Both the position numbers and the translations under genes were made by a program. Below the pieces are notes generated by a model, which did not search any database, was not told the origin of the DNA, and worked only from the letters and a program-made list of their open reading frames with translations. From the NCBI RefSeq assembly GCF_004340875.1, contig NZ_SLXQ01000001.1, positions 806,001 through 870,000 of the forward strand: a DNA stretch of 64,000 nt, written 5' to 3'. This document shows positions 1 to 9,912 of the stretch, in pieces (position 1 is the stretch's first letter; the number at the start of each line of letters is the position of its first letter). The stretch is from Tamaricihabitans halophyticus. Lineage in GTDB: Bacteria; Actinomycetota; Actinomycetes; Mycobacteriales; Pseudonocardiaceae.

Positions 1-467
1 GTCGTTGTCCAGCACCAGCAGTGACGGCCGCTCGTGGTCGAAAGCCGCCCGCCCGGACACGCTCAACCCGATCATCGCGGTGCCGATCCGCGGCCGCTCG
101 ATCGTTTCCCACACGGTCGCCAACTCGGCGGCGTACTCCCCCGCCGGCATCTCGCCCCGCCGGTCCGCGTGAATCATGGTGAAATCCGCGGTCCCCGGCG
201 CGCGCTCGGGCAGCAGGCCGAGCATCGCGGTCATCATGTCCGCGCGACCGCCGCGGTACGCCGCGCGCTGACCGGGCACCAGCACGTCCGCGTGTTGCTG
301 CCCCGCGACCGCCCTGGCGTACACCGGTTGCGTACCGGGCATGGCCGCGCGCAGGGACACCTGAATATGGCTTTCCGGCGCCTGCTGCTCCGGAATGTCC
401 AATGTGGGCGGAACCCCGAGCGAGAGCACGGGTTCCGCCGCCGCCTTGGCCAGCGAGAAAACGGAAG

Positions 468-471
<4 letters not shown>
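1..471 (-). CDS. Unidentified protein, N-terminal part, coupled to topA
   Basis: The reading frame runs off the left edge of the window, leaving about 157 residues from the N-terminus. Its GTG start overlaps the topA stop codon in a GTGA arrangement, so it is probably translated from the topA mRNA. The visible part begins MTSVFSLAKAAAEPVLSLGV and contains LRAAMPGTQPVYARAVAG and a segment ending FDHERPSLLVLDND. No signal peptide, membrane segment or familiar motif is obvious. I do not recognise the family. In mycobacteria a different gene (an adenylate cyclase) follows topA, so this neighbour is lineage-specific. Confidence 0.7.
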
Positions 472-3275
<2,804 letters not shown>

Positions 3276-3364
3276 GCGTTCCGCTCTTTCATCTCGCCTG
3301 TCTCAACTCGCCAGTGTGCACCGAACACCCCACACAACGCCGGTCAGGTCACCAACCGCACACG

Positions 3365-3386
3365 GCTTGTGATTCGTATCACAAGC
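3365..3386. promoter_or_regulatory. Crp-type binding site upstream of topA
   Basis: A perfect 22-bp palindrome whose core at 3368-3383 reads TGTGATTCGTATCACA, an exact match to the actinobacterial Crp consensus TGTGA-N6-TCACA. It lies in the 185-bp gap between the Rv3647c-like gene and topA, centred about 100 bp before the topA start codon. The crp gene is at 51.7 kb. Binding is inferred. Confidence 0.65.
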
Positions 3387-3460
3387 TCTGCGGTCTTGAC
3401 GCACGGCGCTCGCGAAGTTCTTGTGACGGCGTTTTTCCCAGGTATACCTACTTGACACGA

Positions 3461-4030
3461 CTAGGCGGTTGAGCGAAGGGGCCAGTGTAAGGCGGCTGGC
3501 TCCGGCGCGGGACCGATCAGCTCGGCCAGCCGGGCGAGTCGCCCTCGGCCGGTGAGCCGTAGCCCGGGCCCGCCGGCCCGGATGCCGATCTGGCTCGCCC
3601 GCAGTCCCGTGTCGGTCAGCAGTTCGGCAAGCGGTTCGTGGGTGTCCGGCGCACGCGGATCGAGGGGTAACAGGTAGCCGGCATGCGACCAGTCGCCACC
3701 GGAAAGCGCCCACAGGCGCAGCGTCTGCCCGTCCAGCCGCAGACCTGTGGGCACTGCCTTGACCGCGCCCCTAGTCCACGCGTTGGCGAGCGCGATGAGG
3801 TCCGCGCGGAAGGCGGTACGCAGCAGCGGATGCCCCTCCTCGGAGTGGGTTAGCTCGACCGCCACCCCGCGCAGCGCGCACTCCTCGGCGAGCAACCGGG
3901 CGCGCCACTCCGCGTCCACCACCACGGAAAGCCGGGCGGCGGTCCGTCCGAAGCTCACCAGCTGACCGTGCCCGCACAGCACTCCGGCCAGGTCATCGAC
4001 GCTGGCCGGGTACACCTCGGCGGAGAACAT
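3461..4030 (-). CDS. Conserved hypothetical protein, Rv3647c-like
   Basis: A protein of about 189 residues in the position held by Rv3647c, immediately upstream of topA in the same direction. Its C-terminal half carries the family signature: GLRLDGQTLRLWALSGGDW, a GYLLPLDP stretch, and GGPGLRLTGRGRLARLAELI. The arrangement faintly recalls the LAGLIDADG-like fold of WhiA, but I would not assign a function. I chose the ATG at 4030. An in-frame ATG at 4063 would add 11 residues, but it lies inside a LexA-like box, so a start downstream of the box is more credible. Neither start has a clear ribosome-binding site. Confidence 0.8.
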   Translation of the reverse strand: MFSAEVYPASVDDLAGVLCGHGQLVSFGRTAARLSVVVDAEWRARLLAEECALRGVAVELTHSEEGHPLLRTAFRADLIALANAWTRGAVKAVPTGLRLDGQTLRLWALSGGDWSHAGYLLPLDPRAPDTHEPLAELLTDTGLRASQIGIRAGGPGLRLTGRGRLARLAELIGPAPEPAALHWPLRSTA

Positions 4031-4055
4031 GGACAGTTGCCGCACGAACACAGAG

Positions 4056-4071
4056 TAGAACATACGTTCGA
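4056..4071 (-). promoter_or_regulatory. LexA (SOS) box candidate
   Basis: On the minus strand the bases read TCGAACGTATGTTCTA, one mismatch from the actinobacterial SOS box TCGAAC-N4-GTTCGA. A TACTCT -10-like hexamer overlaps its downstream edge (4058-4053), placing transcription of the Rv3647c-like gene under likely LexA control. Inferred from sequence only. Confidence 0.6.
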
Positions 4072-4178
4072 GTTCGTACAGCGTGGCTCGCTGGATCCGC
4101 CTGCGCGGTTAAATGCGTTGTGGCTGGCGGGGCACGCGGTGATGATTGACGGCTATGGTCACTTTGAGAAGGGCCGAT

Positions 4179-4736
4179 ATGTTCACGGCGGATGGCAAGC
4201 CGTCCCCGGACGACCCACGCGAGCACGGGCCAAAACTTGGTGACGAGCGCACCACGCTGGTCGAGGCACTGCGCTGTGCCCGGCTCACCCTCGAGCTGAA
4301 ATGCGCCGGTCTGGACGCGGCCGCGATGGCGGAGCGAAGCGTCGAGCCGTCCACGATGTCGCTGCTCGGACTGGTCCGGCACCTGGCGGAGATCGAGCGC
4401 GGCACGTTTCGTCGGCTACTCGCCGGGCAGGACACGCCTCGGCTGTTCACCACCGAAGAGGACCGGGACGGGGATTTCACCGGCGCGGTGCCGGACCCGG
4501 AGGTGGTCGCGCGGGCGTGGGAAGCCTGGCGCGCGGAGGTGCGCTTCGCCGAGCGGTTCGTGGCGGAGGCACCCGACCTGGGCATCACCGGCGACGATCC
4601 GTTGAACGAGCACGACAGCGGCGGCGGGCAGCTATCGCTGCGCGGTGCGCTGGTCAACATGATCTGGGAGTACGGCCGGCATATGGGGCACGTGGATCTG
4701 CTCCGCGAGCGCATCGACGGACGCATCGGGCAGTAA
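4179..4736 (+). CDS. DinB superfamily (DUF664) protein
   Basis: A protein of about 185 residues of the DUF664/DinB four-helix-bundle superfamily, which includes mycothiol-dependent enzymes. Recognisable parts are LGDERTTLVEALRCARLTL near the start, the central TMSLLGLVRHLAEIER with a metal-ligand-type histidine, and the C-terminal EYGRHMGHVDLLRERIDG with two further histidines at the expected spacing. The ATG at 4179 is preceded by GAGAAGG at good spacing. A TTG at 4146 and an ATG at 4155 are less likely. It is divergent from the Rv3647c-like gene. Mycothiol-dependent chemistry or a metal-bound hydrolase role is possible; the substrate is unknown. Confidence 0.85.
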   Translation: MFTADGKPSPDDPREHGPKLGDERTTLVEALRCARLTLELKCAGLDAAAMAERSVEPSTMSLLGLVRHLAEIERGTFRRLLAGQDTPRLFTTEEDRDGDFTGAVPDPEVVARAWEAWRAEVRFAERFVAEAPDLGITGDDPLNEHDSGGGQLSLRGALVNMIWEYGRHMGHVDLLRERIDGRIGQ

Positions 4737-4774
4737 GGCCTGCTCTCCGGGCCCAGGTCAGCGCTTCGGCGAGG

Positions 4775-5206
4775 TCAGCCATCCGTGGCGACAGTCGTGG
4801 CGCCGGACTCCAACCAGTGCACAAAGCAGGCCTCGTCATCGTCCGGCAGGGGCAAGCGCGTCTCGGCCACCCAGAGAACACGGCCGTGCCCGCATACCCG
4901 GGGCCCTTCGTACATGGGTAGGACGACCCCGCCGACGACGTCCCGCCGCCATCTCGGGATGAGCGCGGGAAAGATCGGAATGATGACGGCCAGCGCCCGC
5001 TCCCCCGGATGCACCACCGGCCTTGAGAAGGCCAGCACCGGTGCGCCTGCCTGCTCGGTCCCGGTCATGCCTGGAAGTCGCCAGTTCGGCCGATAGGACC
5101 AGGCCTTGCCTGGCACCGTCACGACAGGGTCGTGTCGGCCGCCACGATCAGTCGGCACCAAGGTCAGTTCCATGCCGGCGGCAAGCGTGACGTCGGCATC
5201 CAGCAC
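4775..5206 (-). CDS. Hypothetical protein, small beta-rich
   Basis: A 143-residue protein from a GTG start (MLDADVTLAAGMELTLVPTD). The hydrophobic middle (RALAVIIPIFPALIPRW) and many short beta-prone stretches suggest a small barrel-like fold, loosely like the beta domains of translation GTPases. No catalytic motif is visible and I do not recognise the family. It is downstream of the beta-lactamase gene on the same strand, about 57 bp away, and convergent with the DUF664 gene. Codon use looks like that of its neighbours. Confidence 0.6.
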   Translation of the reverse strand: MLDADVTLAAGMELTLVPTDRGGRHDPVVTVPGKAWSYRPNWRLPGMTGTEQAGAPVLAFSRPVVHPGERALAVIIPIFPALIPRWRRDVVGGVVLPMYEGPRVCGHGRVLWVAETRLPLPDDDEACFVHWLESGATTVATDG

Positions 5207-5263
5207 GGCGAAATCCTATCGAAGATGCGCCCGTGGCAGCCCCGCGCAGCTATCCGACCCCTA

Positions 5264-6187
5264 TCAGCTTGAGGTCAGCGCTTCGGCGGCGATTTTTGCC
5301 GCGGCGGCAACCGTTTCGTAGCCGTTGTCGCGTTCCGCGCCGTCCGGTGCGGTGTAGACCGCGATGATCAGCGGATCGCCGTCCGGCGGCCAGGCCACCG
5401 CGACGTCGTTGACCTCACCGTTGTTCCCGCTGCCGGTCTTGTCCCCGACCTGCCAGTCGCGGGGTAGCCCGGCCTTGATCGACTTGTCGCCGGTGGTGTT
5501 GCCGCGCAGCCAGCGCACCAGCCGCGCGCGGCCCTGCTCGGCGAGCGCGTCACCGAGGGCGAGCGCGCGAAGATCGCTGCCGATCCGTTCGGGTGTGGTG
5601 GTATCCCGCTCGTCCCCGGGCGCGCTCACGTTGAGGTGTGGTTCGATCCGGTCCAGCCGGGTCACCTCGTCGCCGAGGTCGCGCACGAAGTCGGTGACCA
5701 CCGAAGGTCCGCCGAGCTCGTCCAGCAGCAGGTTCATCGCCGCGTTATCGCTGTGCGTGATGCTTGCTGCGGCCAGTTCGGCGACGGTCATGCCCTTGTC
5801 GACGTGCTGTTCGGTGATCTCCGAGTAGGGCATGAGCACTTCGCGGTCGTAGTGGATCACCTTGTCCAGCAGGTCTGGTTGTTGTTCGTGCTGCTTGAGG
5901 ATCGCACTGGCGGCGAGCAGTTTGGCGGTGGAGCACATCAGGAAGCGCTCGTCCGCGCGGTGTGCCACGGTTTCGCCGGTGCCGGTGTGCCGGGCGTACA
6001 CCCCGATCCGGCGACCGTTCTCGGACTCCAATGTGGACAACTCGGGGGTGCGTTTGGGGCGCGGCTTGCTTGCCGACGCGCTGGGCGGTTGGCTGCTCTC
6101 GCTGGTAGCGCAGCCGAGCAGGGTGGCGCCGAGTCCGGCCAGCCCGCCGAGGAGTACCGCTCGCCGAGCCGGTTTCGCGTAGGTCAC
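5264..6187 (-). CDS. bla: Class A beta-lactamase, Tat/lipoprotein type
   Basis: A serine beta-lactamase that hydrolyses beta-lactam antibiotics outside the membrane. All class A motifs are present: S86-T-A-K89 (preceded by Cys), S146-D-N, the omega-loop glutamate E182 in RIEPHLN, and K250-T-G. The N-terminus has twin arginines followed by a hydrophobic run ending in a lipobox (LLGC, Cys26), so the enzyme is probably exported and lipid-anchored; a Ser/Pro-rich linker follows. The 307-residue length is normal. It lies in the accessory 5-10 kb block, with a repeat copy just upstream of its start. Confidence 0.93.
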   Translation of the reverse strand: MTYAKPARRAVLLGGLAGLGATLLGCATSESSQPPSASASKPRPKRTPELSTLESENGRRIGVYARHTGTGETVAHRADERFLMCSTAKLLAASAILKQHEQQPDLLDKVIHYDREVLMPYSEITEQHVDKGMTVAELAAASITHSDNAAMNLLLDELGGPSVVTDFVRDLGDEVTRLDRIEPHLNVSAPGDERDTTTPERIGSDLRALALGDALAEQGRARLVRWLRGNTTGDKSIKAGLPRDWQVGDKTGSGNNGEVNDVAVAWPPDGDPLIIAVYTAPDGAERDNGYETVAAAAKIAAEALTSS

Positions 6188-6192
6188 GTTCA

Positions 6193-6220
6193 GTTACCGC
6201 GTTCTTTAAGGTTAGCGAGT
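6193..6220 (-). repeat. Dispersed gene-end repeat, copy A
   Basis: On the minus strand it contains CTAACCTTAAAGAACGCGGT, the same core as copies at 7615, 8086 and 60665. The DUF397 gene's last codon and TAA stop lie inside it. TAACC and GGTTA can pair around an 11-base loop. Confidence 0.75.
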
Positions 6221-6394
6221 TGGGAGGAAGGCGCGCCACGCGGCGGCGTCGAAGGCCAACACGGGACCGTGCGGGTTTTTCGAGTCGCGGACGGCGACGA
6301 GCCGTTCGGTGTGTGCGACCTCCACGCAGTTATTGCCCGCATCGCTGTAGCTGCTCTTCCGCCAGGCAGTACCGGAAAGGTCCAGGGCGTCCAT
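6212..6394 (-). CDS. DUF397 domain protein
   Basis: A 60-residue protein made of a single DUF397 domain: TAWRKSSYSDAGNNCVEVA near the start, VAVRDSKNPHGPVLAFD in the middle, and AAWRAFLPTR at the end. Such genes regularly accompany XRE-family regulators with a DUF5753 domain in actinomycetes, and in several cases the small protein acts with the regulator in development or antibiotic control. Here it starts 15 bp after the regulator's stop, so the two form an operon. The TAA stop is contributed by a dispersed repeat. Confidence 0.9.
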   Translation of the reverse strand: MDALDLSGTAWRKSSYSDAGNNCVEVAHTERLVAVRDSKNPHGPVLAFDAAAWRAFLPTR

Positions 6395-6409
6395 CGTCCG
6401 CTCCTCGTA

Positions 6410-7258
6410 CTAGGTCAATTCGCCGGCGATCTCGGCAATAAGCCGCGCCGAGTCTTCCGCCGATAATGCTACGGCCAGCAGGCCTCGCCAGGTCAGCCGC
6501 GCTCGTTTAATCACTGGCTCTTCCTCCAGCAGCCCACTGATCGAGCGGGCGTCGAACGACACCAATGTCGGCTGATCATCAAAATCAAGGATCATCAGTG
6601 GCCCGCCCAGGCCAGGATGCTGGCGGGTCGCGAAGGGCACCACCCTCAGCTCGACCTTTGGCCTCTGAGACATGGCCAGCAGGTGCTGCAATTGACCAGC
6701 CTGTACGCCAGGCGCGCCGATCGGACGACGCAAAACCATCTCATCGATGATCACGGTGAGCGTCGGCCCACGAGTGCGGCTAAGGAGCGCCTGCCGAGCC
6801 ATCCGGTTAGTCACGAGCTCGTCAACTTCTAGTTCTGGCAGGGTGGGGTCGCCTGCGCGGATTACCGTGCGGGCATAGTCGCCGGTCTGCAACAGGCCCG
6901 GCACCAGCAGCGATTCGTAGTTGTACAGCGCGGCAGCCTCGTTCTCCGCGCGGATCAGGTCCTTCAGCGGCTCGGGCAGTTTGCCATGAATCTGCACCAC
7001 ATTGCGCTCGGCGCTGTTGCGCACCAGCCCGAGTAGTTCCTCGCGCAGCTTTGCCGGCACATGCAATACGCCGAGAATCGTGGCCACATCGTCCACGTTC
7101 AGCCCGCGCACCCCGGTCTCCATCCGGCTGATCTTGCTCACCGAACAACCCAGCGCATGCGCCACTTCTTCGCAGCTCATCCCGCGTGCCTCGCGCAGCC
7201 TGCGTAGCTCCGCGGACACCCGCCGCTGCCGGATCGAGGATCTGTTCCCGCCAGTCAT
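6410..7258 (-). CDS. XRE-family regulator with DUF5753 domain
   Basis: A helix-turn-helix transcriptional regulator of about 282 residues. The N-terminal HTH covers LRRLREARGMSCEEVAHALG and CSVSKISRMETGVRGL. The remainder is the DUF5753 domain, with ALYNYESLLVPGLLQTGDYAR and a C-terminal half around HPGLGGPLMILDF. I chose the ATG at 7258, preceded by GAAGGTGGGG; a GTG at 7282 is possible. It pairs with the downstream DUF397 gene and a divergent 65-residue gene, a standard actinomycete trio. The target genes are not known. Confidence 0.92.
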   Translation of the reverse strand: MTGGNRSSIRQRRVSAELRRLREARGMSCEEVAHALGCSVSKISRMETGVRGLNVDDVATILGVLHVPAKLREELLGLVRNSAERNVVQIHGKLPEPLKDLIRAENEAAALYNYESLLVPGLLQTGDYARTVIRAGDPTLPELEVDELVTNRMARQALLSRTRGPTLTVIIDEMVLRRPIGAPGVQAGQLQHLLAMSQRPKVELRVVPFATRQHPGLGGPLMILDFDDQPTLVSFDARSISGLLEEEPVIKRARLTWRGLLAVALSAEDSARLIAEIAGELT

Positions 7259-7374
7259 CGCCCCACCTTCGGGTATTGCCACGCTGGCAAGAAACCCACC
7301 TCACCCGATCGGCAACTTGCTTGCCCCGCTGGAATCACGCGAACGTTCCCACACGCCAAGGGAGGGCACCAACT

Positions 7375-7572
7375 ATGCACAAGACCTGGACGATCAGCGG
7401 CGGCTATGCCGAGTGGACACTCACTCTGCACATCGAACCACCAGATGCCGAAACGGAACCACCACTGACCAGCTGGCCGGGCGAGCAGCTGGACCATCTG
7501 GAGATCTACTTCCACGACGTCGTGAACTGCTACGAGAACGCACGCGAGGTAGAACACCGGTCCTACCGCTGA
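7375..7572 (+). CDS. Small hypothetical protein beside XRE/DUF397
   Basis: A 65-residue acidic protein starting MHKTWTISGGYAEWTLTLHI, with a good ribosome-binding site (GGGAGG) 9 bp before the ATG. It is divergent from the XRE regulator. I see no membrane segment or known motif. Its ending (REVEHRSYR) and the spacing of aromatic residues suggest a compact beta fold. Small genes of this kind are often found with XRE/DUF397 pairs, so it may be a partner or target of the regulator. Confidence 0.7.
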   Translation: MHKTWTISGGYAEWTLTLHIEPPDAETEPPLTSWPGEQLDHLEIYFHDVVNCYENAREVEHRSYR

Positions 7573-7614
7573 CCCCTGGTCATCTGCCCGGGCGCGCGAA
7601 CCGCGCGACGCACA

Positions 7615-7640
7615 GTAACCGCGTTCTTTAAGGTTAGCGA
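7615..7640 (-). repeat. Dispersed gene-end repeat, copy B
   Basis: Same core as copy A in the same orientation. It begins with the last Arg codon and TAA stop of the minus-strand small membrane gene and fills the space toward the convergent 65-residue gene. Confidence 0.75.
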
Positions 7641-7897
7641 GGTTGACGGAGACCAGCGAGCAGGAAGGCGATCGAGCGGTCGAAGTGGCCGGCCCAGTCT
7701 TCGTCCAATGCGGACAAGGTCTCCGCGAACACCGGGTACTCGGCCGAGTTTTGCCGCACATGTTCGTTCATTGTCTGGCGCGCAACGGTTTCCTGCTCGT
7801 GCCGCCAGGCGAGTTGCGCCGAGGTCGTGCCGATCACCAAGCCCGAAACGGACGCGGCAGCCGAAGCCAGCGTCGCGGACCACGGGTGCCGGAGCAC
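7634..7897 (-). CDS. Small single-pass membrane protein, hypothetical
   Basis: An 87-residue product if the GTG at 7897 is used; that start has a good ribosome-binding site (GAGGAG, 5-6 bp away). Residues about 8-31 form one membrane helix (ATLASAAASVSGLVIGTTSA), followed by a charged helix (WRHEQETVARQTMNEH) and a C-terminal part rich in acidic residues. The overall pattern recalls short actinobacterial membrane proteins of unknown function. The frame stays open further upstream, but there it runs antisense to a transporter remnant. The stop codon is inside repeat copy B. Confidence 0.55.
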   Translation of the reverse strand: MLRHPWSATLASAAASVSGLVIGTTSAQLAWRHEQETVARQTMNEHVRQNSAEYPVFAETLSALDEDWAGHFDRSIAFLLAGLRQPR

Positions 7898-8089
7898 GTA
7901 GGCTCCTCGCTCGCCCGCACGCTCGATTACGCGCGGGGTTTGCCGGACGGGACGGCGCTTGGCGAGCTGGCCCGCGCGGCGTTCAGCAGTGCGCAAAGCA
8001 CGACCATGCTGATCGCAGCCGCCTGCTCGGCGATCGGCGCGCTGGTCGCCGCCACCGTCATTCCCCGCAACCGCGCGCACGCCGCGTAA
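7898..8089 (+). pseudogene. 3'-end remnant of a DHA2-type MFS transporter
   Basis: About 63 codons read GSSLARTLDYARGLPDGTAL, then ELARAAFSSAQSTTML and IAAACSAIGALVAATVIPRN. This matches the last extracellular loop and final membrane helix of drug-exporting MFS permeases of the EmrB/QacA type. No upstream part of such a gene exists on this strand; the similarity starts abruptly at the start codon of the opposing small gene. Its TAA stop lies at the edge of repeat copy C. It looks like a truncated fragment left by recombination and is probably not expressed. Confidence 0.55.
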
Positions 8090-8114
8090 CCGCGTTCTTT
8101 AAGGTTAGCGAGTT
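8086..8114 (-). repeat. Dispersed gene-end repeat, copy C
   Basis: Same core as copies A and B, same orientation. It lies between the transporter remnant (whose stop it supplies) and the stop codon of the PQQ-propeller gene. Confidence 0.75.
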
Positions 8115-9873
8115 AGCGTAGGGCGGTGAGCTGGGGCGTTTCGCGGCCCTGGCCGACCCGCATCTCCGCGAGCAACAGCTGGCCACCCGAGGATATGAGC
8201 AGTGCGCGATCATTACCGGTCTGCCAGTGACCTTCCAGTGGCACAACCGATTCGGCACCCGTATCCGCGTCGAGCAAGCGCAGGTCGCTACCCGTCCTGC
8301 TGATCGCCAATCGGCCATCGGGCAGCCCGGTGAGAATCCCGCCGGCGCGCTCATCCAGCACGTCGTACCGGATATTGAACCGGCCGGGCAGCACCAGCCC
8401 ACTGCCGTGATCGAGGACCGCCGTCGAGTACCGCCACGCGGTTTTCCCGGTTTCCGGATCCACCGCGGCCAGTTCCAGCTCGCTCGACACGTGCCTTGCG
8501 ATGACCGGGGTATCGCCCGCCCACAACACCGCATGCCGCTGCTCGACGTACACGTCTTCCGGCGCTGGCAACGCCACGGTCTTCGACCAGACCTCGTTTC
8601 CCGTGGCCAGATCCAGTCGCACGGCGTGTACCGCTCCGGCACCCGAGCGCGGCAGGTGCTCGACGGCGGCTACCAGCAGCTGGTCCGGCCGCTCAGCGCC
8701 ACCCGGCGACACCCGTAGCGCGCCCGGCGCCTCCCACGCCCACTGAATGTGCCCATTCGCGGTGTCCACATGCACCAGTTCACGCCGGTCCGGCCCATCG
8801 TAGGGATCAACCGTACAGGTGCGCACCGCCAGCAACGCATCGTCAACCGACTGAAAGCCGCCAAGGTTGCAGCTCTCCTCTGGACGTAGCTCCCAGCGAA
8901 GTTCGCCGTCAAAATCGTGCGCACTGACTACCGCTTGACTCGTAAGCGGCTTCGTGATCAGCAGATCGTCCACGACATCGATCTGGGATGCGTGAATCTC
9001 GCTCGCGTCGATCTCGGCCAAACTGCCGCCAGTCTGCGCGTCGAAGATCCACAACGTTCGGGACGTTCCGCCGAACGGAATTTGCGAGATATGCGTTGCC
9101 ACAAAAACGATGACCTGGCCGTCCGAGCTCACGGTGAGCGTCCCGTCGCCGGCAAGGTCGTGCCGGTGAAAGCTCCAGCGTGGTTGTCCGGTGTTCGGGT
9201 CCAACATCCGAAGGCCATTGGCATCCGGCACCGCCAGCCCGCCGGCGGTATCGTAAAAGTTCAACTCGCTGCCGCCCGGCTCAGCCTGCCAGGATGTCCG
9301 GCCATCCAGTTCGAGCTCGGTAGCGGTACGCACCGGAGCGCTTGCCTCGGCGAGCTCCACATTGTACGGAGCGACGAGCCAACCGGCCCCAGCGGCAAGC
9401 AACACAACGATAAGCGGAACCGCGAGCAGCGGGTACCACCTCGAGCCCGGCGCAACCTGGTGATAGCGCTCCACCGGCGCCAGCACCAAGATCAGTACGC
9501 CAGCCAGCAGTACCGCCCCCAACGCGGCAAGCGCGAGCGGCATGGCCAAGCCGACCCCAGCCGCGCTGTTGACCTGCCACAGCAGTATCCAGCCAGCGCT
9601 GACCCCACCCAGCACAACCAGCGCTGCGCCGAGCGCGACGATCCGCCAGACGCGTAACTGATCGAACACCCCGCGCACCAACGCGGCGGCGACAAGCACC
9701 GCGCACACCAACCAGGCCAGGTGCAACGTGCTGCCCTCGCCCGCGTCCATCGGGCTGATCGCGGCCACCGCGAACAACGCGGCCGCGCAGAGTAGCAACG
9801 GAACCAGCACCCGACGCGCAAGCAGGAGGAAGCCCTGCCGCGTCGCCTTCGCATCCCCCGGGATAACGGTCAC
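8113..9873 (-). CDS. Membrane protein with PQQ-like beta-propeller
   Basis: A 586-residue protein. The first 175 or so residues hold five hydrophobic helices (for example LVPLLLCAAALFAVAAI and WYPLLAVPLIVVLLAAGAGW). The rest is an extracytoplasmic propeller of PQQ-type repeats, each with a DPNTGQPRWSF- or DPETGKTAWRY-like turn. No signal for quinone-dependent dehydrogenase activity is visible, so a sensing, binding or scaffold role is more likely. A TATATA -10-like element lies only a few bases before the GTG start, which suggests a leaderless mRNA. The stop adjoins repeat copy C. Confidence 0.85.
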   Translation of the reverse strand: MTVIPGDAKATRQGFLLLARRVLVPLLLCAAALFAVAAISPMDAGEGSTLHLAWLVCAVLVAAALVRGVFDQLRVWRIVALGAALVVLGGVSAGWILLWQVNSAAGVGLAMPLALAALGAVLLAGVLILVLAPVERYHQVAPGSRWYPLLAVPLIVVLLAAGAGWLVAPYNVELAEASAPVRTATELELDGRTSWQAEPGGSELNFYDTAGGLAVPDANGLRMLDPNTGQPRWSFHRHDLAGDGTLTVSSDGQVIVFVATHISQIPFGGTSRTLWIFDAQTGGSLAEIDASEIHASQIDVVDDLLITKPLTSQAVVSAHDFDGELRWELRPEESCNLGGFQSVDDALLAVRTCTVDPYDGPDRRELVHVDTANGHIQWAWEAPGALRVSPGGAERPDQLLVAAVEHLPRSGAGAVHAVRLDLATGNEVWSKTVALPAPEDVYVEQRHAVLWAGDTPVIARHVSSELELAAVDPETGKTAWRYSTAVLDHGSGLVLPGRFNIRYDVLDERAGGILTGLPDGRLAISRTGSDLRLLDADTGAESVVPLEGHWQTGNDRALLISSGGQLLLAEMRVGQGRETPQLTALR

Positions 9874-9912
9874 CGTGCTATATACGCACAGCGCCGCAAA
9901 TTGGACAAGGGA

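Noticed and set aside
6032-6040. DnaA-box-like TGTGGACAA inside the beta-lactamase gene, and another at 12672
   Set aside because: Single copies inside coding sequence, expected by chance from codon use; only the intergenic tandem pair was kept.
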